Source of the DNA: Cycas panzhihuaensis
Taxonomy: Eukaryota > Cycadophyta
DNA: 64,000 bases
Direction: 5' to 3'
Assembly: GCA_023213395.1 (NCBI GenBank)
Contig: CM041465.1
Location: forward strand, 86,559,741-86,623,740
Made by a program: the position numbers and the translations under genes. Under the pieces are notes generated by a model, which had not been told where the DNA came from, did not search any database, and saw nothing but the letters and a program-made list of their open reading frames with translations. This document shows, in pieces, positions 1 through 14,379 of this stretch. Numbering within the stretch: the stretch's first letter is position 1; the number at the start of each line of letters is the position of its first letter.

Positions 1-116
1 CCCTTACTTGTGTATTTAAAGGGTTAAATCACTTGTAATGTCGTTGAGTATTATATCTTGAAAGAGAAAGTACTTCAGTACTCATTTTGGTGATTTACTA
101 TCTGTGATTTACTATA

Positions 117-438
117 TATTAGAGGAACTTAGATTGCATTGTAAATTAAAGCAGGAGCAAATGAGAATGATGAGATTGCAATAAAAGGGATGAAATAATA
201 TTTTTTATTATATCACATATAACACATGCTCAAAGCTCCTCCAAAGTCTTCACTACAATTACCCTACAAACACATAGTTTGAATTTTTTCAAATAATATT
301 GATTCACCTCTCGATTTATAGAGAGAATCAAGGAGTTAAGAAAGTTACATAGAGTAACTAATCCTCTCAGTAGTTAATCGAATGTAAAGTGTATTATAAG
401 CATTACACTTTATTAATGAAATACATATTACTTTATCA
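117..438 (-). mobile_element. Solo-LTR-like copy of the Ty1/copia family found at 52 kb
   Basis: The segment aligns along its whole length, in the same orientation, with the 3' LTR at 51922-52244. Shared blocks include the start near GATTGCATTG, the central GCTCAAAGCTC, and the end with ACACTTTATTAATGAAATA. The right end is CA (437-438). The left end reads TA where the better copy has TG. No primer-binding site or polypurine tract flanks it and no coding domain adjoins it, so a solo LTR is the simplest reading. No target-site duplication is clear, so both boundaries are approximate. Confidence 0.6.
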
Positions 439-3060
<2,622 letters not shown>

Positions 3061-3739
3061 GCATGAAGAGATAGTGGAACAAAAATCCATCATAAATCAT
3101 ATACATAATAAAATCCTCCCCAAATCTATATTTATCTTTATTAATAGAGAATAGTCATAACTCTTTATCTTCTAATATAGGTTATATTAGTCTATTAAAG
3201 GTGGAGAAGCATATAGAGTATTCAATTACGTAGATGGTCAATGATAAAATGAGGGAAGTTGAATAAATCATAAAAGAATTGGAATTTGGTGTGGGTTTAT
3301 GCAAGGAGTCTACATCCTCCCTTTGGCATTGTTTGGAATGATTATGGGTCAATAATGGTTGATAAAACATTATGTTAAGATAAACAATGCCAAAAAAGAG
3401 ATGTAAGCTAAGCGAGTTATTTTTAAAGGCTTATTTTTGGAGGTCTAATAGCATGCTTGAATGTGGAGTAAATGAAATGAATGAAAGGGGAGAGGAAATA
3501 AAGAGGGGAGCAGTGGCAGTGGTGCCATGAAATGGACAATGTGTCGAGGAGCTAGAAGAAGAGGAATGGCAAAACTAGAAGGGGGAGCTCTCCTTTTGAT
3601 TTTGTAGGTACACTTAAGTCATTGGGTAGTCTGCATGGGTTCAATGATCTTTTATAAAAAGGGAATCAAGGAAAAGAGGTAGTACAAGACTGTATCAAGG
3701 GTCATCATTGAGCTAAAGAAACTGTGTAAGGTTATTACA

Positions 3740-4209
3740 ATGGATAGAGGGCAAGAGGCCAAGGTTAAGGATATTTTTGGGAATGGGTAATTTGTTTGGA
3801 TGCTTTACTTATGGTGAACACTTGGTCTCAATTGCAAGATATTGGGATTTGGTTAACACTCACATATTATTGGATTTCAATATTTGTTTGGCAAAGTATT
3901 CAACCTTTGGTGGGCTTAATTCGCCTCTTCATTTTACAATTGCTAAATGGCACAATGAGATTGTGTGCTTGTTGCTCGAGCATATAGCCAATGTGAATTC
4001 TAGGAATCATTGTGGCTAGATAACTTGCTATAAGCTTTGTTGATATGGATATTAGGAGGTCATGCAAACTCTTCTTCTGTTGAAAGCAAATGACACATGA
4101 CCAGATTACCTTAGTCGTAGGACAACCTTATATTTTATAGTAGTAAATGATCATACAAGATGCATCATACTTATGGTTGTAAACTTTGTACCTAGTGCCC
4201 CTTATTAAT
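3740..4209 (+). pseudogene. XBAT31/32-like ankyrin-repeat E3 ligase pseudogene, N-terminal part
   Basis: The plus strand reads like the N-terminus of plant XBAT31/32 RING-type ubiquitin ligases: a short GNLFGC-type start, a segment like [13 protein letters not shown], then [14 protein letters not shown] and an ankyrin helix pair ending [19 protein letters not shown] stop follows at about 4017-4019. Further ankyrin remnants continue in the same sense (EVMQTLLLLKAND, then a PDYLS block and a RCI...VNFVPSAPY block), broken by more stops. Functional family members have several ankyrin repeats plus a C-terminal RING, and the RING is not visible here. The ankyrin part runs without an intron, which fits a processed pseudogene. 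I infer loss of function; the family call rests on remembered family patterns. Confidence 0.7.
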
Positions 4210-6008
4210 TGAGTCAACCTCCATCTTTTGATAATAAGAATTTTACAACAGAGGGATGTCACCTCGATGTAAAAAATAGAATATGACAGGCCGCCTAGTT
4301 ACGATTTTTTTTCAATAGTACAGGGTCTAGCCCATGGAGAAAATGGCAATGAGACCAAGGTGTCCTGTCCCAATTTAAACAACAGGATGACTGTGTTCTA
4401 TTGTAAAAAACAGAATGGGATAGGGAAAACAATGGGCCAGAGAAAACAAGGCTAAAAAAGGGGCTAATCACCAAAACTTGATCAATAACAATGTAAAAAA
4501 ATGGGACAATAGTCTCAAAAAGGGGTTAAAAGTGCTCATGAAAGCGCTCAAGGGTGTCTCTGGATATGGGGGACCCAAGTGAACAAGCAATAAATGCCAT
4601 TAACCATGGTTAAGATTGTCACAAGCTAATAAAAATAGGTGCATGCATCATCACAGCACAAGCAAGATTAAGTAGCATATACAAATACATAATCATGAAA
4701 ATCAATAGTAAAGCTTTAAACAAAAGCAACAATGCATACCTGACTTACCTCTATGATCGATGACTATTGGAATCCCAGATGGTGGGAAACATTTGCCCCT
4801 TGGCAACATGACCTCCTTAGACATGTGTTGCAGGATGGTGAATGTTCTCAACAATGCTCATCAATATATGCATACATATTTCTTGGTGAAGGGAATGACA
4901 AATGCACGTGAAAGCGATTCAGAAGCCTAATCTCAATAACAAACTTGGGAACCATCCCATGAGAGATGATACTTTAAGATATGGGCCACCAATTGGTCGA
5001 CCTCAGTATTTTGTTCTTGTGGAACATGGTGAACTATAATAGATAAGAATTGACCCAAAAGGAATCTTGCCAAGTTAGCAAGGGAACATAATTAGGGATA
5101 ATGAGCTTGATAAACCTATGTGAGCTAATAAATGACTAGTTGCAAGACAAAAACCAAGACAATAGGACCAGAATGAACCCAAAGTGCATTAATTAGGGAT
5201 TCAATGATAGTAGTATACTTAGTTATGTTATTAGTAGCCATTGAAATATATATTCTGACACTAATAAAAACACAACTCGCTTAGTCACGAATATTCCAAG
5301 CGACGGCAGATGGGTCGGGGTTACCACGACTTCCTCCATATGTGTAGAGTAATAATGACATGGAGAAAATAACGACCAAGTTAGTTGCAACCATTTAATA
5401 AAATTTCAATAAACAAACCTGCAAACCCTCGTTGCACATACACACTACTGATATCTTTCTTAAAAAAATATAGGTTCTTAAGAGATTAGCAAGTTCTGCA
5501 TCTTATAGACCCAACACGTTAGTGTTCTCTCATGAGCAAACCATATACTACACCAACTTATACCACAAAACCCTCATCTTGAATCATGATCACTTCATCA
5601 CATGACAGAGAGAATAATAGCCTATCTAACACATCACTGGCTTTAACACGGCAATCAAGCCTACTTCAAAAGCCCCATTCTCAATCTCACATACAACACT
5701 TACATGTATATTGGCAAGATATGTATATAACAGTCTAAAAACAAATAAAATAGCATCGAACCTTTGTGGAATTTAACATAACTGCAACAACTATGCTTTT
5801 GGTTAGATTTCAATGTTTGTGCCCCAACATACTCAAGGTACCCTGCAAAACCATGGTTTGAAAGCATCACAACCTACAACAAATCTTCACCTGGAAAATA
5901 AACTACCCTTTTCATTAGTCACAAACAAGCATATGTAAATAAGTTCTAAATCAAAACATTGAGACTTGGACACACTCATTGTCTTACAACCTAATTGGGG
6001 TCAAACCA
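4210..6008. other. No recognisable gene; possibly decayed LTR-element interior
   Basis: No reading frame or domain can be assigned. If the LTR at 6028-6402 is the 5' LTR of a minus-strand element, this stretch would be its decayed interior, but no gag, protease, integrase or reverse-transcriptase motif was found. A GTAAGT donor-like site on the minus strand near 4750 is not supported by a convincing exon. Confidence 0.4.
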
Positions 6009-6022
6009 GGTTCTGATAAACC
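6009..6022 (-). promoter_or_regulatory. Primer-binding-site-like sequence next to an LTR
   Basis: On the minus strand this reads GGTTTATCAGAACC, close to the plant initiator-tRNA-Met primer-binding consensus TGGTATCAGAGCC but with a two-base insertion and one mismatch. It lies just inside the LTR-like block at 6028-6402, the position expected of a 5' LTR in a minus-strand element. Confidence 0.4.
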
Positions 6023-6027
6023 TAACT

Positions 6028-6402
6028 CTAATACAACTTATTAGAAATATATAATAGGTCCAAGGCTATATAACATCACTGCTATAAAATATAAAGAAAT
6101 ATACATTCCTAAGATCAAGACTATGGATTATTGAGCTATATAAGTGAATAAATAAAGAACAAATATGGACAAACACATAACACAATGTGCTTGTAGGAAA
6201 TAATCGCTTCCAAATTATATTATGATAAACTAATACATATTTATAATACATATCACTCAATGGCTATCTAATCCCATATCAGGAACCACTTGGTTAACCA
6301 ATGACCTACAACATTAAGAAGTGCATGCACTATGACCCCTTAGTACACATCAAATGGATAATTACAATAATTTAATAATTATGGGTTTGACATTACCCAA
6401 CA
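6028..6402 (-). mobile_element. LTR of a copia-like element (5' LTR or solo)
   Basis: Read on the minus strand the block starts TGTTGGGTAATGTC at 6402, a typical plant copia LTR start, and ends next to a primer-binding-like sequence at 6009-6022. The inner boundary is uncertain because the terminal CA has decayed. Its start resembles that of the 645-bp element at 53199-53843. No partner LTR was found to the left, so it may be a 5' LTR with a lost or decayed body, or a solo LTR. Confidence 0.5.
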
Positions 6403-6489
6403 AAATTAAGTAAATTCCAAATTGTAGTTTAGTTTTGAGTATGTTTTTAAGTGATTTGATATCTGACTAATGTTATGGTGACTTGTAGG

Positions 6490-7980
6490 TAATATTGGCT
6501 GTGACTAACATGGAGTATATCGAACCAACCATGTTTGGTATGATCATAAGGATAGGGGCCATGATGTAGTAGACTTTGAGGCATTACAAATTATATTAGT
6601 TGGTCAACTCATAACAGTATTGTTATACCAATGATTGTTGGTGGATATTGTGTCCCATTAGGACCAAACAAGGCAAGTATTTCACTTGCCTCAAATAGGT
6701 GATAGAGATATTCGACGAATATTAGGAGTATCGTATACAGGGGCAATGTCAAAACTAGGAGCCTTACCCAACAATGACGAGGTGCATAGAATAATAGATA
6801 TATATTTCTATGACGACAAAGAGTGGGATCAACGAGGGATTAACCTTCCTACGCACTTAACATCGACAAGTGTGGAAGCTCATAGTATGTGCAATCTTAT
6901 TTTGAGTAATGATGTGACACATTTACTCAATGTTCCCCAAAGGTTGGTTTGGTTGCGTGTCACGATGTAAGGCTAGGAAAGGTTTAACTAAGGCAACTTG
7001 ATCCACTATAATTTGACATGCCATCTAGATAAGATTAGGGAGGCTAGCTTAAGGGGACTCCCATACTACTCTCTTCTACAGCACTGATTTTTTAGTTACT
7101 GCATAAGAGGGCACCCCCTAGAGGGCCACAACCTATAGCAATTGATGACCCACTGATCCATAGGTGGCTTACTAGGTTTAGGGGCATGGGACCAGTCGTT
7201 GTAATAAGGCGGGGTATTTATGCTAGCTCGTTAGACTATCTCATAGTACAAAGGTTTATACGGGACTCTTACATGAGGGTCTACTAGGACTTAGACAAAG
7301 AGGAGCTGGCAGATGTTGAATGTAGGGGCATAGTAATGCCCCCATAATAGATCGAGGCAACAAAGGAGGTTCCAACAGTTGTAGAGGGATTTGAACCAGA
7401 GCAAGGGCTAAAGAAGTGTTTAATTAGAGACATGGAAGGAGAGAAACAAGCAATAGTAGGAGGTGTTGATGACACCAACGGTATACTTTCAACCTACACC
7501 CTTCCTTTCATATACTTAACATAGTTTAGCTTTATATTTATATTTATATTTATGTTGGTTTCACATGATATTCAGAGTGATCATTTTCTTTATATTATGG
7601 TGCAGAGTTGGAGTGCTTCACATGTGTCTTCGTGAAGACAGTGTTGGACTTATTGTTATCTCAGGTGTACAAGTAAGGCCAACTTTTCATGGAGGGCACA
7701 GGACTGTCGACATTAGCCTGCCCACACCTAGGAGTATTTGCACCCCTAATGAGGGCCCTCGAGATATGGGGGGTAAATAGGATGACCATTTCCCAACTTC
7801 AAGGCCAAGTAACCCTAATGGCAGAGGCGATATAGACGATACCCGAGGTAAAGGTACAAATAGTTACACTGCAAACCTGAGTAGAGAATATGACAAACAA
7901 CATAGACTAGTTGATCAAGGAGAGGGATTGACTGCTTATGTCTTAACAGTGAATGGTTGAGATTATAGCAACTAGATCAT
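6490..7980 (+). pseudogene. Unrecognised broken protein-coding relic
   Basis: A coherent plus-strand reading runs with few stops from about 6490. It has a 94-codon open stretch at 6686-6970 containing IGDRDIRRILGVSYTGAMSK and EWDQRGINLPTHLT. After frame changes it continues with a block reading RGMGPVVVIRRGIYASSLDY, then VQRFIRDSYMRVY and LDKEELADVECRGIVMPP (about 7160-7350). A later segment (about 7607-7780) follows a pyrimidine-rich stretch ending in AG. The amino-acid make-up looks truly coding, but I do not recognise the family. A plant mobile-domain-like or other domesticated transposon protein is only a guess. Several stops and frameshifts show it is dead. Copy 2 has the identical central frame, which is expected if both copies are one locus. 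Confidence 0.35.
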
Positions 7981-9459
7981 TGTGTACTCATACACCATCG
8001 CAGAGGATGACTGAGAGACAATAGAGACGAGACGAGGCAAGCCAAGTAATCCAGTTGAGATGCTCTAGCATGGAGGGTAGAGGGTCCCCCGAGGAAGGGG
8101 AATCCTAGAGAGGATGAGAGGGGGATCCATGATCTAGGTATTTTGTACTATTTTGGGGGAGGTAAGCATGTTCCATAAGGGTGAGATGAGAGAATGATGG
8201 TTGATTAAGCATTATATTATCTCCTCACATAACCACGAGCTCCCTTAACATATGGTCTCACCATTTTTGCTAATGTATATGTATTGATAGGATGTTGACT
8301 TGAGCTCCCCATTAGTTTGACATGTGTTTTATATTATGGTTATGGAAATGTAATATGTTTTTAAGTTTACAGTAGATATGTAGATATATGGATATACATA
8401 TATCTGTACCACATGGATAGCTAGTAGTGTAACAGACCATTGATCATCATGCATTTTGTTTTATCACATATCAGAGATGATTTTATTTATAAAGTTGTAC
8501 TAAGTTTACATTTGTAATGGGATATATCTCTTTATTTATTTTGTTTTTCATAGGTGCATATATGCACATTTTATATGAGAGCCATGAGGAGTACCCTACA
8601 AAACCAACAAAAAAAAAGTACCAATAGTATCGCACACTACATTAACGTGGAGTGTAATTCCCCCAAGGGGCATGCCCGAAAGGGAAGGAGGCCATGTAGA
8701 TCTGTGGCTACTTACATCTCCTAATATATAAATTTTTATAGATTATTATTCTATTTATGTCTTTTTATTTGGGGTGATGTGCCTTGGCATCAAATGTAGT
8801 ATTTGTTAAGGAAATGGCCATTTTGAGGGCATGCTACTTGGGTTGGTTGCCATGTAGGCCAATGCACCCTCCCACATCAGGATGTGCATTAAAAGTTATT
8901 AGGATGTTATCATGTGTCGAAATTGTGCAAGTGACAATGGTCGTGATGGTAGTGCCACCACCCACTAATAAAGTAAGAAGTGTTATGGTTAGGGACTTAT
9001 CAATGTTAAGAAATTGGACAAGGCCCCAATTGTTTTATAAATAATTCTGCTCCAAGGCCGACTTGTCACCAACTTGGGGGAGAGAAAGGAGTAAATAAAG
9101 GTTGGCATCATGGGCCAAATCTATGAGTTGTTGGGATTCTTCAGGATAGTCATCCCAGTGTGGGAGCCCAATGGATTAAAAAAGATCTGTCGATGGTGAA
9201 TGATGAGTATTGAAAATCTCCTATAAAGAGTCAAAGGGAGGATCTTCCAAAATAAGCTCCATCACCTGCAATAGAATCAATATTAGGGCTAAGTATGAGA
9301 GGGTCAAGGCAAGGAGTCTTGTGCAAGGGTGGGGGGAGTGGTATCCCCAACATGATTGAATATATTTATGGTTTGCACAAGGGCATCCCCATCACCAAAC
9401 TCATGATCATTAAGGATACCCACATATCTGTAGTGCCCCCCACCTATATACAAAGTGAT
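7981..9459. other. No recognisable gene
   Basis: Sequence of mixed composition with only short frames. The right-hand 400 bp, read on the minus strand, may be the decayed continuation of the gag-protease relic, but I cannot assign a domain. Confidence 0.4.
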
Positions 9460-11400
9460 TCATGTTTAACTTGAGAAGGATCAGGCCATGGTCAAACTTA
9501 GGTCTTTCATCTTAGAATGAAGAACCTAATTCTTCCTTGTTCTTCCCATTATTAAAACAGGCTTGTATGGATTGTTGGAGGTCAGATTGGCTCCACTCAT
9601 GGTGTTGTATGGTATGAATCTTTCCATTATAAACAAATTTGAGTTGTCCCCAAAGATTGGAACAAATAGCCTCCATTTGGTTAAACCATAGCATCCTTAG
9701 AAGGAGGTTCTAGTCCATGTCAATATCCAAGATAATAATCTCAATGGGGATAATTTTATCCTCAAGGGTAAGGGCAATGATGACCATCCCTAAGGGGGCC
9801 TTGGAGAAGCCATCATATCCTCAACAACAAGCTCAAGGGCATCAATGCCCAACTCTTTGAGCATACGAGCAAGCATGGCATTAATGGATGATATGTTATC
9901 AACAACCATCCTTTGTAGGACACAATTAGGGGTTTCAATGCTAATAAAGAGAGTGAAGAGGAGTTGGCGCTTTGTCTTCTTTGAGGAAGGGGATTCCTCT
10001 GGGTCAATTCACAAAAGAGGTTTAGTTGATTGCTTAACAAAAATAGAACTAACCTTACAAGGTCCTAATGCATTCAAGAGTAACTGTCATTGATCAGGGC
10101 AACTTTATAAAATGTCCATCATGGACATGCTAGTAGAGATGCACTAAAGCTCCTCGATGATGGACAAAGGCTTCCTTTATAAGTAGATTGGGGGAGCACC
10201 CTCCTCATGCTGTAATGGCCAAGACAAACAAGGATAACCTTGGGGAGCATAGGGATCTCAATAGATTGAGGGTTAAGAGAGGAAGTGTTAGCTTCCCAAG
10301 CTGCTTGAACTCAGGTAACAGTGGGTGGGCAATAATACGCTTACCCTTTGCATTATAATGTTCAACAACTTCTCCCAATTTAGTGGATTAGGCCTTTGCC
10401 AAAGGCTAATATTGTTGTTATTACATAACACTTAGTTGAGAAGTGGCAATTTGGGTCTATGGGGATTTGCCCTTAACCTTTGATGCCCAAGACTTAGAAC
10501 CACCATGATGTTGAGGGAAGGAATCCTTATAGATTTGTTGATCGAGGTTGGGCCTCAATGTTGGAGGTGTAGAAGGCTCTCGAAGAGGTTGGAACTCTGG
10601 GTGTTAAGTCCAATGATGATCGTCATCATGGGCATAACTCTAATGGACCCAACTCCGCTTCTTCACAACAAGGGGAACATCTCCCTTGTTACCCTTAAGC
10701 TGAGAAGGTTGTTGGGTAGTTTGATGAATAGGTCAATGGTTTTGTTGACATTGAGGTTACAAATTCCACCTTTCAGTGGCTTAAGTTGTAGCTTAAGGTC
10801 CAATATTATTTTTTCGAATGAGTGAACGATAAAAGTGAGGGAATTTATAATCTTATGGATAGTACCAACATGGAGTTTAGTCCTTTAGGTTGTGTAGAAG
10901 CTTCATGTCTCCAGGTTAGTTTGGTGAACTTCTTGATTATCATCTGGATATTAATAAACTCAAAGGCAAGGTATTTGCCTACTGCACTCTCATATGTAGT
11001 GGCACCCATTTTGATCACTTCCACGTGCACCTTAGGATGTAGGACATTAATAAAAATATCTCAGTTCAACTCTTTAGGCAATGTGGCCTTAGAAGAATAA
11101 AGGAGGTCATGGAAGTGCCTAACAAGATCCTTGCTAAGCTCGTTAGGACCTTGTTTAAGGGAGAGGAGGGTCTTAGCCCCACTCTCGAAAGGTCTAGTAA
11201 GGCCAAAATAGCTGACAAAAGTGTCAACTAGTTATTGGAAGGTGTGAATAGAATTGAGCCATTATAGGTTTCTAAGGATAACGACATCGACATATTGTTC
11301 CATAACCGTTCAAGGAGTTGAGGTCCAACCATATTTAAAGTGGTTGTTGTGTCGCAAAATGCAACCGCCTTCTGCCATGAATTATTTACAAAGATCTATA
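9460..11400 (-). pseudogene. Old Ty3/gypsy gag-protease relic
   Basis: Minus-strand fragments match, in the same order, the better-preserved element at 61.9-64.0 kb. At about 11250-10850 a gag block reads SFVSYFGLTRPFESGAKTLL and then HVEVIKMGATTYESAVGKYL, against HVEVLKMGATTCDSAISRCL in the younger copy. At about 9950-9830 a protease block reads VVDNISSINAMLARMLKELG, where the family has an IVDNGSS-type core; the motif is degraded. At 9694-9512 the downstream block contains NLWGQLKFVYNGK, against TQWGQLKFVHEGQ. Frameshifts and stops break it throughout. No reverse transcriptase, RNase H or integrase is seen on either side. Confidence 0.75.
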
Positions 11401-11863
11401 CTGGAATGTAAAAACAAGTGTTGATTTTGACCATCTTTTTTAGTATCTGTAACTCTTCTCCTAATAGTGGTTCATCAACACTCTTTGATGATAGGATTTG
11501 ATGACAACTTTATATGAGGTCTTTGTTTTCGACATAGTAACAATAGTGATAGTACTAATGAGTCAAGACTAATTATTGCGACATTTAGAATGGACCATTT
11601 CAAACTTGTTCATTTCAATGGTTTCACTAGTGTCACTTGTGACAAATTCTTTGGAACAAATGGTACATCTGTCGATTTCAATTGCTTCTTCGACCTCATT
11701 AGAAAAAAATAACACAAAATATCTTATGCTCATGAAGGGAGGGAGCATCCAATAGCTCATCATTAAACTATTATGTCTTCAATAAGAATGTATAAATGTA
11801 TAACTCACCATCACAATTGTCAATTCTATCAATTAATTGGCAATCTTAAGTGGCTTTCTTTTG
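11401..11863. other. No assignable gene; possible retroelement remnant
   Basis: A short minus-strand open stretch (11569-11763) has no recognised domain. It lies downstream, on the minus strand, of the zinc-knuckle fragment at 11941-12201 and could be part of the same decayed element. That is inference only. Confidence 0.25.
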
Positions 11864-11945
11864 TTTTTTTTTTAAGGTAAATATATATCGTTAAATAAAA
11901 AAACCAATTGCAATACAATATGGGTGATGTGCCCATTAGGTCAAT
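11864..11945 (-). mobile_element. Severely 5'-truncated LINE tail
   Basis: A T run (11864-11873; poly(A) on the minus strand) is followed by AAGGTAAATATATATCGTTA and an AATACAA block. These align with the 3' end of the full-length LINE starting at 14907 and, more loosely, with the LINE tail at 55711. Only about 80 bp remain. Confidence 0.6.
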
Positions 11946-12201
11946 GGGTACAATAACTTATTTCCAACAAGTGGTGCCTTTCTTCAACCACACCTTTGGC
12001 CGCATATTTGATTAGCTCTTGAGTGGTTGTCTTAATAGTCAAAAACATTTTAACTTTGTTTAATGCCTTACTAGGGCAATTTCTAGCATAATGCCCTTTT
12101 TGGAAAACAAATAAAACATCATCTTTTGGGACTAACCTAGAATCAGATATATGTTTTTTGAGACAGTGATACCTTGGAAAAGGTCTTCTTGGATTGGACA
12201 C
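11941..12201 (-). pseudogene. CCHC zinc-knuckle nucleocapsid fragment
   Basis: The 86-codon minus-strand open stretch carries QKGHYARNCPSKALNKVKMF, the right half of a retroviral-type CX2CX4HX4C zinc knuckle. The first two cysteines are lost (VLFVF at the expected place). Such knuckles occur in gag of LTR retrotransposons and in capsid proteins of endogenous plant pararetroviruses. The sequence does not decide between them, and no flanking protease or reverse transcriptase was recognised. It is clearly non-functional. Confidence 0.45.
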
Positions 12202-14038
12202 TCTTCGAAGTCAACTTTTTGTAATGTTTCTTGGGACAACTCTCGACAAAACAAGGAAAAATATTCCTTGTGGCATTTTGACTAGGAAGTGTAGTAGTTT
12301 GTTGTGCTTTTTCAACCAATAAAGCTAATTAATTTTCTACCTACACTTATTGATAATGTTAACAAAAAAATCATCAATATTTATATTGACTTTCCATATC
12401 TTATAGTATTAGATTTCACAAATTATTTGGAAGACTCATTGGAAATCTAATTTTGCCATGAGGACCATGATGTAATGATGACTTTTAAATTTCCATTTAA
12501 ATAATCATTAACATAAGGCTCAAATTGATTCAAATCCTGCCATGCAATTATATAACATCTTTTTTAACATTAACTAAGGAAGATATGACTGGTTGGTAAT
12601 CAATAGTACTACTACTTAAGGACCAAAGTTCACCACTTAACGTTTTTTGCTATACTTCTAGTAGTCCACTACTAATAAACAAAACCAATCATTTATCTTT
12701 TGACATATATACAAATATGTGATCATTTGTGAGATTAACATCTTAGTGAAGAATTTAGAGACTTCCAAACCAAGCCCAAAGAGAATCGACAAGATTTTAT
12801 GAACCATCTAAATTTAGCCAAGAATAATTCAAAGCCAAGCTTATGATAAGTTTTGTTATATTGGATTTGTTCTTTTAAATCAACCTTATTTATGTTATTT
12901 TTTGTAGCAAATTTAGAAAAGACTTTCAAGGTTCTTCAACATCTGAGAGTAGAGCTAGATCAAGTTGTGTTGAAGTCGAAAAAATGGTTTTTAATCTAAA
13001 ACTCATTATAGAAGTTGAAAGAAGGTTTTCCTTGCTCTTTCTTTACTCTTGTTTCTTTTGAAGAAGTAAAGTTAAATTAGCTTTAATAGCAACTAATTGA
13101 GTTTCTAGTTGATCTTAATTTATTTTAGCATGGCTCTTCCAATTAGATAAATAATTTAGTTGTCTTTGAGCTAGGGTTATTGATCTAGCTCCATTGTTAT
13201 CTTTTCAATAAGAAAAGTATGATCAATGCCATTTTAATCAATCCCTCTCTCTTATGAGGCCATTTACCACCATACAAATATTGTTTCCCATTGAAAATTC
13301 AATCTTCTTTTATTTCTTCTTGAAAGATACTCAAATATTTTCAACATATGGCTTATGTGTTTTAGAAAAAACGTGTGTTCATAATCACCAAACTAAAAAG
13401 TAACTAGAGGGGATTGGTGTAGAACTTGATGTTGCCTCTTTTACAACTTGCAAAGCGTCCCCTAGTTGTTGCACTTACTAGAATCTTCAACTTAGATTTT
13501 CTACAAATGAATAATGACATTTTTAATTTTTTCAAAGGACTTAAAAGCTTTAATTTTTGCCACAAAAAATAATTCTAATAAACATATTTGAACGCCTTCC
13601 CTCATTTTTAAATGTCTTTTAGCTTCTTTTACTTGAAAGCGAGATCACAAAATTAAAAGAGAATCTACATACAATGCTTTTCTTGAGAGCAAATAGATTC
13701 CACTAAAACAAGCTATCTTCTTTGGTAAGAATCTATATTTCTTTAATACTAATAGAATGTATGTGCAACAATCAATTATATTGCTACATAGTAAAACTCA
13801 ACATGCAACCTCCCCTCCTAAAAAACAAAGGAGCAACTCTAATACTGAAGTGCCCACATTTCTGCTACTAGTGCCCAAGCAAGCCTCTTAATCAACATGT
13901 CAACTGAACATTGATCACAAACATTTTTTTGCTCATTATAGCCCATGGGCTAAAAGGGACACAATCCCCTTTGCCAAGTAATTCTTAATGGTATTCTTGC
14001 AAATGCTTCTACATTATATCATTGGTTACACCCCTTAT
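12202..14038. other. AT-rich stretch with no recognisable gene
   Basis: Only short frames are present. A minus-strand segment near 13100 reads QLETQLVAIKANLTLLLQKK, which looks like a coiled coil and might be upstream coding sequence of the zinc-knuckle element, but stops surround it. Nothing else was recognised. Confidence 0.4.
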
Positions 14039-14058
14039 ATATATATATATATATATAT

Positions 14059-14144
14059 TATTGAAGTGCGTGATGGTAACTATCACGAAGAAGTCCTCTT
14101 CCCAAATCACCCTAGGGCTTTTGGTGTAACAGCAATCCGTGACA
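14059..14144 (+). repeat. Left LTR of the TRIM
   Basis: 86 bp. The first two bases are TA where the right LTR has TG. It ends CCGTGACA. Confidence 0.8.
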
Positions 14145-14146
14145 AG

Positions 14147-14159
14147 TGATATCAGAGCG
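14147..14159 (+). promoter_or_regulatory. Primer-binding site of the TRIM
   Basis: TGATATCAGAGCG matches the plant initiator-tRNA-Met primer-binding consensus TGGTATCAGAGC with one mismatch, two bases after the left LTR. Confidence 0.8.
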
Positions 14160-14297
14160 ATCAGGGTTCAAAATTGGTCATGAGTTATCGCAGTAGCGTA
14201 CTCGGACATACGTGAAGGCAGGGGAGTGAACGCCGAGGAACGTTGTGGTAGACATGCATTGCTGTGTAGGTGTAGCTGACTCCTCGTGACGGGGAAG

Positions 14298-14379
14298 TGT
14301 TGGAGCGCGTGATGCTAACTATCACGAGGAAGTCCTCTTCCCAAATCACCCCGGGGCTTTTGGTGCAACGACAACCTAT

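Noticed and set aside
6686-6970. Identical translation in both copies taken as selection
   Set aside because: The copies are most likely one locus assembled twice, so identity is not evidence of constraint.
9845-11100. Several plus-strand frames of 80-106 codons
   Set aside because: They lie antisense to the old gag-protease relic, which matches the younger copy on the minus strand.
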